A stretch of DNA of 64,000 nt from Pseudomonas sp. JUb42 (GCF_024807945.1 NZ_JANUFD010000019.1:62001-126000), one strand, 5' to 3'; counted from the stretch's first letter, positions 18,089 through 26,978 are shown. Numbers and translations are program-made. The notes: generated by a model from the sequence alone, not told the origin.

Positions 18089-18819
18089 CCCAGATTCTCC
18101 GTGACGCGAGGGAAGATGCTTTGATAGCCCTCGGCATAAATGATATTGCGCGTCGAAGCGATGCCGACGTTGCGCTTGGCCTGCACGCCGCGTTGCTGGG
18201 CGACCCGGGTGTAGTACTCCCACAGGTGCTCTTGCCCGGCCATGCACTGGATGGCCGCGTATTTCTTGTCCCAGACTTCGGTGATATCAAGCAACACGTC
18301 CGGACGCCATTCGCATTGTTCCGGCTGATGCGGTTCGAAGCTATAGACCGGCGGCGCGCCGATGATTTTCTCGCCGGGCCGATAGCCTTCCGCCTGGGCG
18401 ATGATGCGCGCCTCCTGGGTGAGGTTCATGGCCAGGGGATGATCGTAGTTGTAGGGGTCTTTCAGCGAATGGCTGAGCACGAATTCCGGCTGCACGCGGC
18501 GGAAGACGTCTGCCAGGCGCAACAGGGTTTCGGTGTCCGCACGCATCGGATAGTCACCGATATCGAAGAACTCGATGCTGGCGCCGAGGATTTCTGCAGC
18601 GGCCAGGGCTTCGCTACGCCGGGCAGCCTTGACCTTGTCCTCGGTCATTTCGCCCTTGCGCCACAGCTTGGCCGACTCGCCGCGCTCGCCAAAGGACAGG
18701 CAGACGATATGCACGGCATAGCCCTGCTGCACATGCAGGGCAATGGAGCCGCCGGCACGCCAGACAAAATCAGCGGAATGAGCACTGACTACCAGCGCGG
18801 TTTTTTGTGCGTCGATCAT
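18085..18819 (-). CDS. galB: 4-oxalomesaconate hydratase (LmbE/PIG-L fold)
   Basis: Starting at the ATG at 18819, not the far-upstream ATG of the same frame, it encodes 244 residues. 'AHSADFVWRAGG' near residue 13 corresponds to the zinc-binding AHPDD motif of the LmbE/PIG-L superfamily, and 'HPLAMNL' near 125 supplies another ligand. Pseudomonas GalB hydrates enol 4-oxalomesaconate to 4-carboxy-4-hydroxy-2-oxoadipate. It is first in the galBCD operon and divergent from galR, with 156 bases between them. Confidence 0.9.
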   Translation of the reverse strand: MIDAQKTALVVSAHSADFVWRAGGSIALHVQQGYAVHIVCLSFGERGESAKLWRKGEMTEDKVKAARRSEALAAAEILGASIEFFDIGDYPMRADTETLLRLADVFRRVQPEFVLSHSLKDPYNYDHPLAMNLTQEARIIAQAEGYRPGEKIIGAPPVYSFEPHQPEQCEWRPDVLLDITEVWDKKYAAIQCMAGQEHLWEYYTRVAQQRGVQAKRNVGIASTRNIIYAEGYQSIFPRVTENLG

Positions 18820-18975
18820 TGCGGGTGAACCTCGTGCTTTTTGAAAAGCATCGCACCGCAGGTCGCCGCCGAATAATGCATTGCGCCTTGTCTGGTATGC
18901 TTTTTCCTTATGGCTATTGCCGGATGCGCCGAGCATAGTCCCGCCGCTGTGGGCCCTGGGGAGAGTTGAAACGCC

Positions 18976-20184
18976 GTGTTTAGTGATGAGCTGGTCAATC
19001 TCATGCAGGTCCGGGCCTTCGTCCGGGTGGCGCAACTGGGCAGTGTGTCCAAGGCTTCCGAAGCGCTATACCGGGCCCAGTCGGTGGTGACGCGGGCGAT
19101 TTCCGAACTGGAAGCGCAACTGGATGTGCCGTTGTTCGAGCGTCATGTGAACGGCATGCGCCTGACCGAATACGGCGAAAAAATCCTGCCACGGGCGCTG
19201 GGGGTCATGGCCGAGCTGGAGTCCATTCCGCGCCTGCTCGATCAGGCCGACAGCAGCATCGAGCCGCTTTACCTGTTCCAGGCCCGGCGTCTGCAAATCT
19301 TCGTCAAGCTCTGCGAAACCCGGCATATGCAGACGGTGGCCCGTTACTTCGGACTCAGCCAGCCGGCCATCAGCTCGGCACTGAAAGTCCTCGAAGGCGG
19401 TTGCGGCCACTCGCTGTTCGAACGTACGCCCAAGGGCCTGGAGCCGACCCGGGTCAGCCAGGACATCCTGTTTCCCATCCGTCGGGCCCTCAACGAGCTG
19501 CGCCATATCGGCCCGGATATCGTCGCCATGCGCGGCTCATTGCAGGGCGTAGTGCATATCGGCGCGCTGCCATTGGGCAGGACGCGCATCCTGCCCGAGG
19601 CCATTGTGCGGCTGACCGCAGCCCATCCGGGTATTCGTGTGATCACCAACGAGAGCCCCTTTGACCTGCTCGCCACCGAGTTGCGCGTCGGTGACGTCGA
19701 CTTTATCTTCGGCGCCCTGCGCTCCGCCGACTACGCCAGCGATCTGTTGGGCGAGGCGCTGCTCACCGAAGAAATGGTGGTTCTCGCCCGACACGACCAT
19801 CCCCTGTGCTCAGCCCCTGTCGCGTCCCCTGAACTGGCCACTGCGCGCTGGGTCTTGCCCCGGGCGGGCTCCCCTGCCCGCCGCCTGCTCGACGCCTGCT
19901 TTGCCGAGTCCGGCATGCAGGCGCCCTGGCCGGTGGTGGAAAGCGGCGATATGGCGATCATTCGCGGCCTGTTGATGCGCTCGGACATGCTGGCCGCAGT
20001 GTCCATGCATCAACTGGAGCAGGAAATCGCTTCCGGCGAGCTGTGCAGGCTCGACGTGCAACTGCAACAGACCACCCGCCCCATCGGCCTGATCTACCGC
20101 AACGCCTGCCTGCACTCAGCCGTGGCCGAGGCCGCCATGAACGCCATTCGCCAGGTCATTAACGAATTACCAAGGGACGTCTAA
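18976..20184 (+). CDS. galR: LysR-family regulator with two HTH domains (GalR-like)
   Basis: At 402 residues it is about 100 longer than a normal LysR protein. The excess is a second, complete HTH: the first covers about residues 10-67 ('GSVSKASEALYRAQSVVTRA') and the second about 105-165 ('HMQTVARYFGLSQPAISSAL'), followed by one effector-binding domain. It begins at GTG 18976 and is divergent from galBCD, which fits a GalR-type activator of gallate genes. The MFS gene at 20377 follows on the same strand. Confidence 0.82.
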   Translation: MFSDELVNLMQVRAFVRVAQLGSVSKASEALYRAQSVVTRAISELEAQLDVPLFERHVNGMRLTEYGEKILPRALGVMAELESIPRLLDQADSSIEPLYLFQARRLQIFVKLCETRHMQTVARYFGLSQPAISSALKVLEGGCGHSLFERTPKGLEPTRVSQDILFPIRRALNELRHIGPDIVAMRGSLQGVVHIGALPLGRTRILPEAIVRLTAAHPGIRVITNESPFDLLATELRVGDVDFIFGALRSADYASDLLGEALLTEEMVVLARHDHPLCSAPVASPELATARWVLPRAGSPARRLLDACFAESGMQAPWPVVESGDMAIIRGLLMRSDMLAAVSMHQLEQEIASGELCRLDVQLQQTTRPIGLIYRNACLHSAVAEAAMNAIRQVINELPRDV

Positions 20185-20376
20185 AGCCCCGGCCTCCCCC
20201 TTCAGGTATCGTTTTTGTTTATCCAGTTTTTCTCAACAAGGCAAAACAAGCCCGTAATCATTGGTCAGCCCAGACCATAAATATAATCGCAGGCTCCATC
20301 AGTATTTCGCAGCAGCCGGATTTCCGATTCCGAATTAGCCTGCCGACTTCCTCCTATAAAAATAAAGGAAAGCATC

Positions 20377-21660
20377 ATGCGACTGGGTTGGTATTCGGAC
20401 TTGAACAAACAGGAGAAGCGCACCTATTGGGCCTGCTTCGGTGGTTTCACCCTCGACTCGATGGACTCCACCATCTATGCCCTGATGATGCCGGTGCTGA
20501 TGACCGTGCTCGCCCTGAGCAAATCCGACGCGGGTCTGCTGGGCTCCGTATCGTTGATCGGCAGCGCCATCGGCGGTTGGGGTGCCGGCATGTTGGCCGA
20601 CCGTTACGGCCGTATCAAAGTCATGCAGGCCACGGTCCTGTGGGTGGCGACCTTCACCTGCATGGCCGGATTCTGCAGCGGTTTCTGGACCTTCCTGCCC
20701 GTGCGCTTCCTGCAAGGCATCGGCTATGGCGGTGAGGCGGTCGTCGGCGCGGTACTGATCAGTGAAGCCATCAAGCCCGCCTTGCGCGGTCGCGTCGCGG
20801 CGTCGGTGCAGAGCGGTTATGCGGTGGGCTACGCGATTTCCCTGACCGTCATGCCGGTGGTGTTCGCCTTCCTGCCAGAAGACATCGCCTGGCGCGCATT
20901 CTTTGCCATCGGCCTGCTGCCAGCCCTGCTGATCTGGTTTATCCGCCGCCTGGTACCGGAGTCCGCCGCCTTCCAACAGGTAAGCAAACAGTCGAAGAAA
21001 ATCGACTTGCGGGTGATTTTCGGTCCCGAGCATCGGCGCATCACCCTGATCAGCACCGTGCTGGCCAGCGGTATCTTCGGCGCCGCCTACATCATGATTA
21101 CCTGGTTGCCGACCTATATGCGCATGGTCCTCAACCTGCCGGTGGCGTCTACCTCGGGCTATCTGGCGGTGAACATCATCGGTTCGCTGATCGGCCCGTT
21201 CGTCTACGGTCTGATCAGTGACTACATCAGCCGCGGCAAGGCCTTCATGCTGTTTCTGGTCTGCCAGACGGTGGTGGTCTCGGTGTACATGTTCGCCCCG
21301 ATCAACATGACCATCGTCCTCGCCCTGGGTCTGTTGCTCGGCGCCTTCCAGGGTGGCCTGGCCTCGGGCCTGCCCCTGGCGTTCTCGGAGCTCTATCCGA
21401 CGCGCATCCGCGCCAACGGTGCCGGTTTCTGCACCAGCTTCGGTCGTGGTTTTGGCTCGATCATGCCGGCAGCCGTGGGCTTCGCCTCAACCCAGATGAG
21501 CCTGCCCGTGGCCATGGGTATCTTCGCCGTCAGCTCCTACCTCATCGCATTCATTGCCGCGATGTGCCTGCCAAACGCTACCGGGGTCGAGCTGAGTGAC
21601 GATATGGGCCAGGTCAGTGAGGCGCCTGGTGCGAACAGCAAGCTGCGTACGGCAGAGTAA
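20377..21660 (+). CDS. MFS transporter (AAHS/MHS-like), gal-cluster associated
   Basis: A 427-residue transporter with 12 predicted helices and an MHS/AAHS-type opening ('CFGGFTLDSMDSTIYALMMP') and 'DRYGRIKVMQA' loop. AAHS carriers take up aromatic acids such as 4-hydroxybenzoate and gallate, so it may be the gal-cluster importer, though it could serve another carboxylate. The ATG is preceded by AAAGGAAAGC. A perfect 10-bp hairpin follows the stop. Confidence 0.82.
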   Translation: MRLGWYSDLNKQEKRTYWACFGGFTLDSMDSTIYALMMPVLMTVLALSKSDAGLLGSVSLIGSAIGGWGAGMLADRYGRIKVMQATVLWVATFTCMAGFCSGFWTFLPVRFLQGIGYGGEAVVGAVLISEAIKPALRGRVAASVQSGYAVGYAISLTVMPVVFAFLPEDIAWRAFFAIGLLPALLIWFIRRLVPESAAFQQVSKQSKKIDLRVIFGPEHRRITLISTVLASGIFGAAYIMITWLPTYMRMVLNLPVASTSGYLAVNIIGSLIGPFVYGLISDYISRGKAFMLFLVCQTVVVSVYMFAPINMTIVLALGLLLGAFQGGLASGLPLAFSELYPTRIRANGAGFCTSFGRGFGSIMPAAVGFASTQMSLPVAMGIFAVSSYLIAFIAAMCLPNATGVELSDDMGQVSEAPGANSKLRTAE

Positions 21661-21684
21661 TCCGCGACAAATACCCATGACCGC

Positions 21685-21706
21685 AGGACCGGCTTTAGCC
21701 GGTCCT
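21685..21706. terminator. Hairpin terminator between convergent genes
   Basis: AGGACCGGCT, two-base loop, AGCCGGTCCT: a perfect 10-bp stem. It is also half of the REP class seen at 9665 and 22574, recruited as a terminator between the MFS and SDR genes. Confidence 0.65.
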
Positions 21707-21728
21707 ACAGGGCTGCTAGATGACAGCC

Positions 21729-22499
21729 CTATACCAACGCATGCTCCGCCCCGTCCATGGTGATGATGGTGCCGGTGATATAACTGGCCTTGGCCGACGC
21801 CAGAAACAGCACCACATCGGCGATCTCTTCGGGCTTGGCCATGCGCCCCATGGGGATCTTCTGCACGCTACGCTGGATCGCTTCTTCCACCGTGCCACCG
21901 GCATGTCGCGCCTCGGCGACCATACCTTCGGCGACCCGACCGGTTTCGGTCAGCCCCGGATTGATCCCCACCACCCGCACGCCGGAAGCGGCATAGGCGT
22001 TACCCATTCCCGCCGTGGCCAGCATCAGCGCCGCATTAGCCGAACCGCCCGCCAGGTGCGTGGGCTTGGCCACTTTGCCACCGGCGCCGATGATATTGAC
22101 GATCACCCCCTGCCCGCGCCCGGCCATCAACTTGACCACCGGGTCGGCGACGTTGATGGTGGAAAAGAACTTGGCATCCATGGCGGCACGCCAGAACGCC
22201 GGCGTAAGGTCTTCCGGCGCCGAACGCTTGGCCGCGCCTGCCGAGCTGACCAACACATCGATCGGCCCGACTTCCCGCTCGACCCGCTGCACAAGGGCCG
22301 CCGCCGACGCCTCGTCACACAGATCAGCGGCAAAACCGAACGCACCGGGCAGTTGCGCCAGCGCTTCATCGATATTGGCCTGGGAGCGCGAACTGATCAC
22401 CACCCGCGCGCCTTCTGCAGCAAATTGCCGGGCACAGGCCAGGCCAATGCCTTTGGAACCACCGGTGACCAGCACAACCTTTGCGTCGAAGCTTTTCAT
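21729..22499 (-). CDS. Short-chain dehydrogenase/reductase
   Basis: A 256-residue SDR with 'GGSKGIGLACARQ' near residue 14 for cofactor binding. The catalytic region is unusual: the usual Y-x-x-x-K is not visible; where it is expected the sequence reads 'HLAGGSANAALMLATAG', so the tyrosine and lysine are replaced. It ends 'TGTIITMDGAEH', the usual SDR C-terminal block. It stands alone, flanked by a terminator and a REP. The active-site change could mean an atypical substrate or a non-classical SDR. Confidence 0.78.
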   Translation of the reverse strand: MKSFDAKVVLVTGGSKGIGLACARQFAAEGARVVISSRSQANIDEALAQLPGAFGFAADLCDEASAAALVQRVEREVGPIDVLVSSAGAAKRSAPEDLTPAFWRAAMDAKFFSTINVADPVVKLMAGRGQGVIVNIIGAGGKVAKPTHLAGGSANAALMLATAGMGNAYAASGVRVVGINPGLTETGRVAEGMVAEARHAGGTVEEAIQRSVQKIPMGRMAKPEEIADVVLFLASAKASYITGTIITMDGAEHALV

Positions 22500-22573
22500 G
22501 ACCTGTTTCCTCGAGTGGAAAATCGACGGTCACCTTACGCCAGGGGGTGGGCTGGCTAAAAGTGAAAGGTGAC

Positions 22574-22665
22574 TGTGGGACCGGCTTTAGCCGGGAAGAC
22601 GATACGGCAGACGATAGAGATGTATCGCTCGTACCAATGCCTTCCCGGCTAAAGCCGTTCCCACG
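22574..22665. repeat. REP pair, 'GTGGGACCGGCTTTAGCCGG' class
   Basis: TGTGGGACCGGCTTTAGCCG and its near-exact complement ending GTTCCCACGG, about 50 bases apart, in the gap between the divergent-side end of the SDR promoter and the GGDEF gene. Same class as 9665-9757. Confidence 0.8.
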
Positions 22666-22688
22666 GAAAAGCTCCGCAATTCAATTGA

Positions 22689-23846
22689 TCAGCATGTCTG
22701 GGTCCGATCCTCCACCCGAATAACGTCGCGTCCATCACGCTTGGACTGGTACAGCGTGGCATCGCTACGCTCGATCAGGGCTGCGAGGCTGGCCGGTGGC
22801 TGGTCGAACAGGTCGGCGCCGATGCTCAGGGTCACGGCCTGAGGCGTGGTGAAGGCCTGAACGGCGGCCTGGTTGAATTGCTCTCGCAGTGCCTTACCCA
22901 GATGCGTGACGATAGGGTTCGAAGCATCGCTGAGCAAGATAACGAACTCATCGCCGCCCAACCGCCCCGCCAGCGAACCCTGTGGCAGCAGCCCGCGAAT
23001 GATCTCGCTCAGGGTGACCAGCAGGCGATCGCCCGCGCCATGGCCATACAGGTCATTGACCTGCTTGAAGTGGTCGATATCGATCAGCAGCAAGGCTCCG
23101 GGGCGCGCTTTCGACACGTCTGCCAGCAAGGCCGGGGCGCGGACTTCCAGGGCGCGGCGGTTATACAGCGCGGTCAGCGGATCACGTTCGGCCAGGCGCG
23201 AGATGAGCTGTTCGCGGCGATGACGCTCGGTGCCGGTCATGGACAGGGCGATCAGCATGACCGCCATCGCCCCCTCCACCAGAGATATCTGAATGATCTC
23301 GCCACGGAAGGCGGCCAGATCAATCAACGTGCCCGGCACCACGGCGGTGATCGCCTTGGCGATATAGAACAGCCCGTGGACCAGCAGCACATAACGCAGC
23401 TGCACCGCCCCCACGCCCCACGACGTGCCATGGGGACGCAGCAGCACGCTGGCGCGCAGGGTCAAGGAAGCCACCAGCAATGAGTTGACCAGCAGCATGA
23501 CCTTGGACCAGGGCTGCTCACCGGGCAGTAACAAAAGCGCCAGCCATACGACGAAGATCAGGTTCCAGACCCGGGACAGGCGCACCTGAGTAAAGCGCGC
23601 AACCCCCAACAGGAACAACCAGTGGGCGGTCACCAACAGCCCGTTGGCAAACCAGATACCGATCAGCAGAATTCCGCTGCTGCGCAGCAAGGCCAGGGTC
23701 GAACCCACAGTTATAGTGGCAAAACCTGCGCTCCAGAACAGCAGCGAAGGCTCGCGAATGCTGCGCCACTCCACCGCCAGATACAGGGCAGCAGCTGCCG
23801 CAAGGGCGATGGTGAGGGTCAACATCGTGGGTGGGTCGAGCGCCAT
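22689..23846 (-). CDS. Membrane-bound diguanylate cyclase (GGDEF)
   Basis: A 385-residue protein: six or seven hydrophobic segments in the first 200 residues, then a GGDEF domain ('ERDPLTALYNRRAL' to 'DATLYQSKRDGRD'). The active loop reads RLGGDEF, so cyclase activity is expected. The inhibitory RxxD site that normally lies five residues before the loop is absent (PQGS there), so product inhibition is unlikely by that route. It would make cyclic di-GMP at the inner membrane in response to an unknown cue. Confidence 0.88.
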   Translation of the reverse strand: MALDPPTMLTLTIALAAAAALYLAVEWRSIREPSLLFWSAGFATITVGSTLALLRSSGILLIGIWFANGLLVTAHWLFLLGVARFTQVRLSRVWNLIFVVWLALLLLPGEQPWSKVMLLVNSLLVASLTLRASVLLRPHGTSWGVGAVQLRYVLLVHGLFYIAKAITAVVPGTLIDLAAFRGEIIQISLVEGAMAVMLIALSMTGTERHRREQLISRLAERDPLTALYNRRALEVRAPALLADVSKARPGALLLIDIDHFKQVNDLYGHGAGDRLLVTLSEIIRGLLPQGSLAGRLGGDEFVILLSDASNPIVTHLGKALREQFNQAAVQAFTTPQAVTLSIGADLFDQPPASLAALIERSDATLYQSKRDGRDVIRVEDRTQTC

Positions 23847-23974
23847 GTCTTCAACAGCCTGTGTGCTTTTAAGTAAAAAGGCACAATTGTAAGCGCTCGA
23901 TGCGGTTTTCGCCGGGCATTACGTCGGTTGTCGGGGGCATCAGGCTTGACGTCTCGCTATTGCCACCCGAATAG

Positions 23975-24688
23975 TCAGATCGAACGCTGATTGACCCGTT
24001 TCGAAAGTTCTTCGGCCGACTCCTTGCGCTCGGAATAGCGATCCACCAGATGGTCCTTGCGGTCGCGCAGCAGCAGTGTGAATTTCATCAGCTCCTCCAT
24101 GACATCGACCAGGCGATCATAGTAGGAGGACGGTTTCATCCGCCCGGCGTCATCAAACTCGGTGAACGCCTTGGCTACCGAAGATTGATTGGGGATGGTG
24201 AACATCCGCATCCAGCGACCCAGTACCCGCAACTGGTTGACCACATTGAACGACTGGGACCCACCGCAGACCTGCATCACCGCCAGGGTTTTGCCTTGCG
24301 TGGGGCGTACCGCGCCCATGGCCAGGGGAACCCAGTCGATCTGCGCCTTGAACACGGCACTCATAGCACCATGACGCTCCGGCGAGCACCAGACCTGCCC
24401 TTCGGACCACTGCATCAACTCGCGTAACTCGACGACCTTGGGATGGGTATCAGGAGCGTCGTCGGGAAGCGGCAAGCCACTGGGATCGAAGATGCGCGTC
24501 TGCGCACCCAATTGCTCCAGCAGGCGTGCGGCCTCCTCGGTCACCAGACGACTGAACGAGTGCTCACGGGTTGATCCATATAGCAGCAGGATGCGTGGTT
24601 TGTGCTCGAGGGGCTGGCGTGGTTGCAGGTCGGCCAGGGTCGGCAGATTGAGCAGTTCGGCGGCGACGTTAGGCAGGTTTTCGTTCAT
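23975..24688 (-). CDS. arsH: ArsH NADPH-dependent FMN reductase / organoarsenical oxidase
   Basis: The ATG at 24688 (GGAAGC upstream) gives 237 residues, the usual ArsH length; the frame extends further but without homology. 'LLYGSTREHSFSRLV' near residue 36 is the FMN phosphate loop of the flavodoxin-like reductase fold, and 'ERHGAMSAVFKAQIDWVPL' is characteristic of ArsH. ArsH oxidises trivalent methylated and aromatic arsenicals. It is the last gene of arsR-arsC-arsH. Confidence 0.93.
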   Translation of the reverse strand: MNENLPNVAAELLNLPTLADLQPRQPLEHKPRILLLYGSTREHSFSRLVTEEAARLLEQLGAQTRIFDPSGLPLPDDAPDTHPKVVELRELMQWSEGQVWCSPERHGAMSAVFKAQIDWVPLAMGAVRPTQGKTLAVMQVCGGSQSFNVVNQLRVLGRWMRMFTIPNQSSVAKAFTEFDDAGRMKPSSYYDRLVDVMEELMKFTLLLRDRKDHLVDRYSERKESAEELSKRVNQRSI

Positions 24689-24707
24689 GAAGCTTCCTCG
24701 GTTCGAT

Positions 24708-25178
24708 TTACAGACTGCCGATGCGGGCCAGTTCGGCTTGCAGCTGTTCACGGCTCAAACGGGAGAACGGCAATGCAAGGAAGGCGTTGGCTCGCTTGCG
24801 GATCTTGCCCAGAGTGATCTGGAAGGCAGCCTCGATCTCGGCTTCGCTGCCGCTGACCTCGGACGGATCCGCCAACCCCCAGTGTGCCTTGACGGAGGGA
24901 CCAAAGAAGATTGGGCAGGCCTCACCCGCAGCCCGGTCACAGACAGTAATCACGACGTCAGGCGCAGAGTCGGCAAAGGCATCAGAGGCCTTGCTGCCCA
25001 GCCCATCCGTGTCGATACCTGCGGCCTCCAGGGTTTGCAAGGCTCGCGGATTGACCCGACCGCTGGGGAAACTGCCAGAACTCACCGCCTCGAATCCTGC
25101 GGGTGCCAGGTGATTGAATAGCGCCTCGGACAGGATGCTGCGGCAACTGTTGTGGGTGCACATGAACAGAACTTTCAT
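24708..25178 (-). CDS. arsC: Arsenate reductase, low-molecular-weight phosphatase type
   Basis: A 156-residue enzyme with the CX5R phosphatase loop C7-THNSC-R13 at the N-terminus and a second cysteine in 'VITVCDRAAGEACP' near residue 80, as in thioredoxin- or glutathione-coupled ArsC. It reduces arsenate to arsenite in the cytoplasm. It lies 43 bases after arsR and 19 before arsH. The usual arsB or ACR3 arsenite pump gene is missing between arsR and arsC. Confidence 0.93.
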   Translation of the reverse strand: MKVLFMCTHNSCRSILSEALFNHLAPAGFEAVSSGSFPSGRVNPRALQTLEAAGIDTDGLGSKASDAFADSAPDVVITVCDRAAGEACPIFFGPSVKAHWGLADPSEVSGSEAEIEAAFQITLGKIRKRANAFLALPFSRLSREQLQAELARIGSL

Positions 25179-25221
25179 AGACGGCTCACAATTAAATATT
25201 CAGAGAAACCAGGGTGCCGGA

Positions 25222-25578
25222 TCAGTTGCAAATGGTCTGATTGGGCGAGCTGGCATTCATCTCGCTGAGCCTGCGGGCGTCAGCCTCCAGCCAGTCTTGA
25301 TTGGCGGCAGCGATGCTTCGCAGCAGGTCGATGACCCACGCTGGCAATTCGGGGTGCAGACGGTAATAAATCCACTGGCCTTTGCGCCGATCCATGAGCA
25401 AACCGGACGCGCGCAGAAGCGCCAGATGCCGGGATATCTTGGGTTGGCTTTGCGCCAGCGCGCCGGTCAGCTCGCAGACGCAGAGCTCGCCCTCGCGAAC
25501 GATCAGCAAGGTAATGCGGGCACGGGTTTCGTCCGCCAGGCTTTTGAAGACGTCAGTGGGGGTCAGCGGTAGGGTCAT
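25222..25578 (-). CDS. arsR: ArsR arsenite-responsive repressor
   Basis: Starting from ATG 25578 it encodes 118 residues; the frame runs further upstream through AT-rich promoter DNA. The SmtB/ArsR winged HTH contains 'ELCVCELTGALAQSQPKISRHL', and the CVC pair is the As(III)-binding site of ArsR. It heads the arsRCH operon and its likely operator is the palindrome at 25616-25643. Confidence 0.93.
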   Translation of the reverse strand: MTLPLTPTDVFKSLADETRARITLLIVREGELCVCELTGALAQSQPKISRHLALLRASGLLMDRRKGQWIYYRLHPELPAWVIDLLRSIAAANQDWLEADARRLSEMNASSPNQTICN

Positions 25579-25615
25579 GGCTGCCTCTGTGGCCAAGATC
25601 AAAACATACGAAAAA

Positions 25616-25643
25616 TCGAATATACGATAATTCATATATTCGA
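25616..25643. promoter_or_regulatory. ArsR operator palindrome
   Basis: TCGAATATA at 25616-25624 and TATATTCGA at 25635-25643 form a perfect 9-bp inverted repeat with a 10-base spacer, 38 bases upstream of the arsR ATG in an AT-rich stretch. Position and form fit an ArsR operator overlapping the promoter. Confidence 0.75.
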
Positions 25644-25775
25644 TAAAGCACATATTGAAACTCACAACCGAACCTGCCGCTGCCGGGAAAGCGAGGCTCT
25701 GCCATAATGCAGGCTCGTTGACGACTGTAACCCTGATCCCACCATGCTTTTATCTTTGCTCCTGGTAGCCTTCTG

Positions 25776-26978
25776 ATGTTGCTGAACGACCCGATCACCC
25801 TGCTGCTGGTGCTGATCCCGTTCGGCCTGATGACCCTGGTCATGCTGTGCCTGTCCTATGCCGGGATCAGTAAAAGCAACGCGCCACTGCACTGGTGGGT
25901 GGCGGGTGATCTGTTTCTGGCAGCGTATCGCGGGGTGCCGCTATTGCAGGCGGGCGTACTGGACGAGCGTTTTTCGGCGCTGTGGGTGTTGTCCCCTACC
26001 CTGACCTTCCTGCTCAACGGCTTGTTGCTGCAACTGGCGATGACAGCCCACACCCGCGCCCTGGCCACGCTCTGGCAAGGGCCGATCGGGCGCGTACAGC
26101 AGTTGCGCGAGTTGCTGGCGCTGCCGTTACTGCAAACTGCCGGTTGCCTGCTATTGCTGCACAGCAGTTGGCTGTTGCCCTGGTTCTTTCTGATGCTGGC
26201 GCTGAGCGTGGCCCGTCAGTTGCGGCTCACCTGGCCGTTGCACACGCGCTTTCGCGGGGCCTGGGGGCTGATCTTCGGGCAGGGGGTGATCGTGCTGTTC
26301 CACATCTGGAACGCAAGCAACCTGAGCCTGAATCCGCTCCCGCCGTTGGCGTTCGATGAACCGGACATGTTCTCGCTACCGGCCCTGTGCATCGATTTCC
26401 TGGTGTCGTTCCTGTTCACTCTGAGCTTCGCCCTGTGCCTGCAAGAGCAACTGCGCCAGCAGATCACCCAGTTGAGCATTACCGATGCCCTGACCGGCGC
26501 CCTCAACCGTCGCGGTGCGGCGCCGATCCTGCGGCGCGAATGGGCCAAGGCCAGCAGCGAGCGCTATCCCATGGCGGTGGCGATGATCGATCTCGATCAC
26601 TTCAAATCCATCAACGATCAGTTCGGCCATGCCTTGGGTGACTCGGCCCTGCAAGCCTTTGCCAATACGGTGGAAAGGCTCAAGCGTCAGTCCGATGTAT
26701 TCGTGCGCTGGGGCGGCGAGGAGTTTCTGCTGGTATTTCCGCGCACCGACCTGGAACAGGCTCAGGCCTTCATGCGCCGCCTGCGCGAGGCCTTGCATAC
26801 GCAGCAGCCGGAGCCGGAACTGCCGTTCAAAGTCAGCTTCAGTGCCGGTCTTGCCGACCTGGAAAGTGCCGGCAAACGCGATGATTTCGAAGGCCTGTTA
26901 CGGGTCGTGGACAAGGCCCTGTACCGCGCCAAGCAGCAGCGCGGCGGGGTCGAAGTGGTGGAAGCGGCAGATCTGTAA
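25776..26978 (+). CDS. Membrane-bound diguanylate cyclase (GGEEF)
   Basis: A 400-residue protein with six or so N-terminal membrane helices and a C-terminal GGDEF domain beginning 'ITDALTGALNRRG'. The active loop is RWGGEEF. An intact inhibitory site R-Q-S-D lies exactly five residues before the loop, so this cyclase should be feedback-inhibited, unlike the one at 22689. It is divergent from the arsenic operon across about 200 bases. Confidence 0.9.
   Translation: MLLNDPITLLLVLIPFGLMTLVMLCLSYAGISKSNAPLHWWVAGDLFLAAYRGVPLLQAGVLDERFSALWVLSPTLTFLLNGLLLQLAMTAHTRALATLWQGPIGRVQQLRELLALPLLQTAGCLLLLHSSWLLPWFFLMLALSVARQLRLTWPLHTRFRGAWGLIFGQGVIVLFHIWNASNLSLNPLPPLAFDEPDMFSLPALCIDFLVSFLFTLSFALCLQEQLRQQITQLSITDALTGALNRRGAAPILRREWAKASSERYPMAVAMIDLDHFKSINDQFGHALGDSALQAFANTVERLKRQSDVFVRWGGEEFLLVFPRTDLEQAQAFMRRLREALHTQQPEPELPFKVSFSAGLADLESAGKRDDFEGLLRVVDKALYRAKQQRGGVEVVEAADL

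Noticed and set aside
18089..18247. Longer version of galC starting upstream of 18088
   Set aside because: It would lie deep inside galB, while the ATG at 18088 has the ATGA overlap, gives the family length and puts the R-D pair at 123-124.
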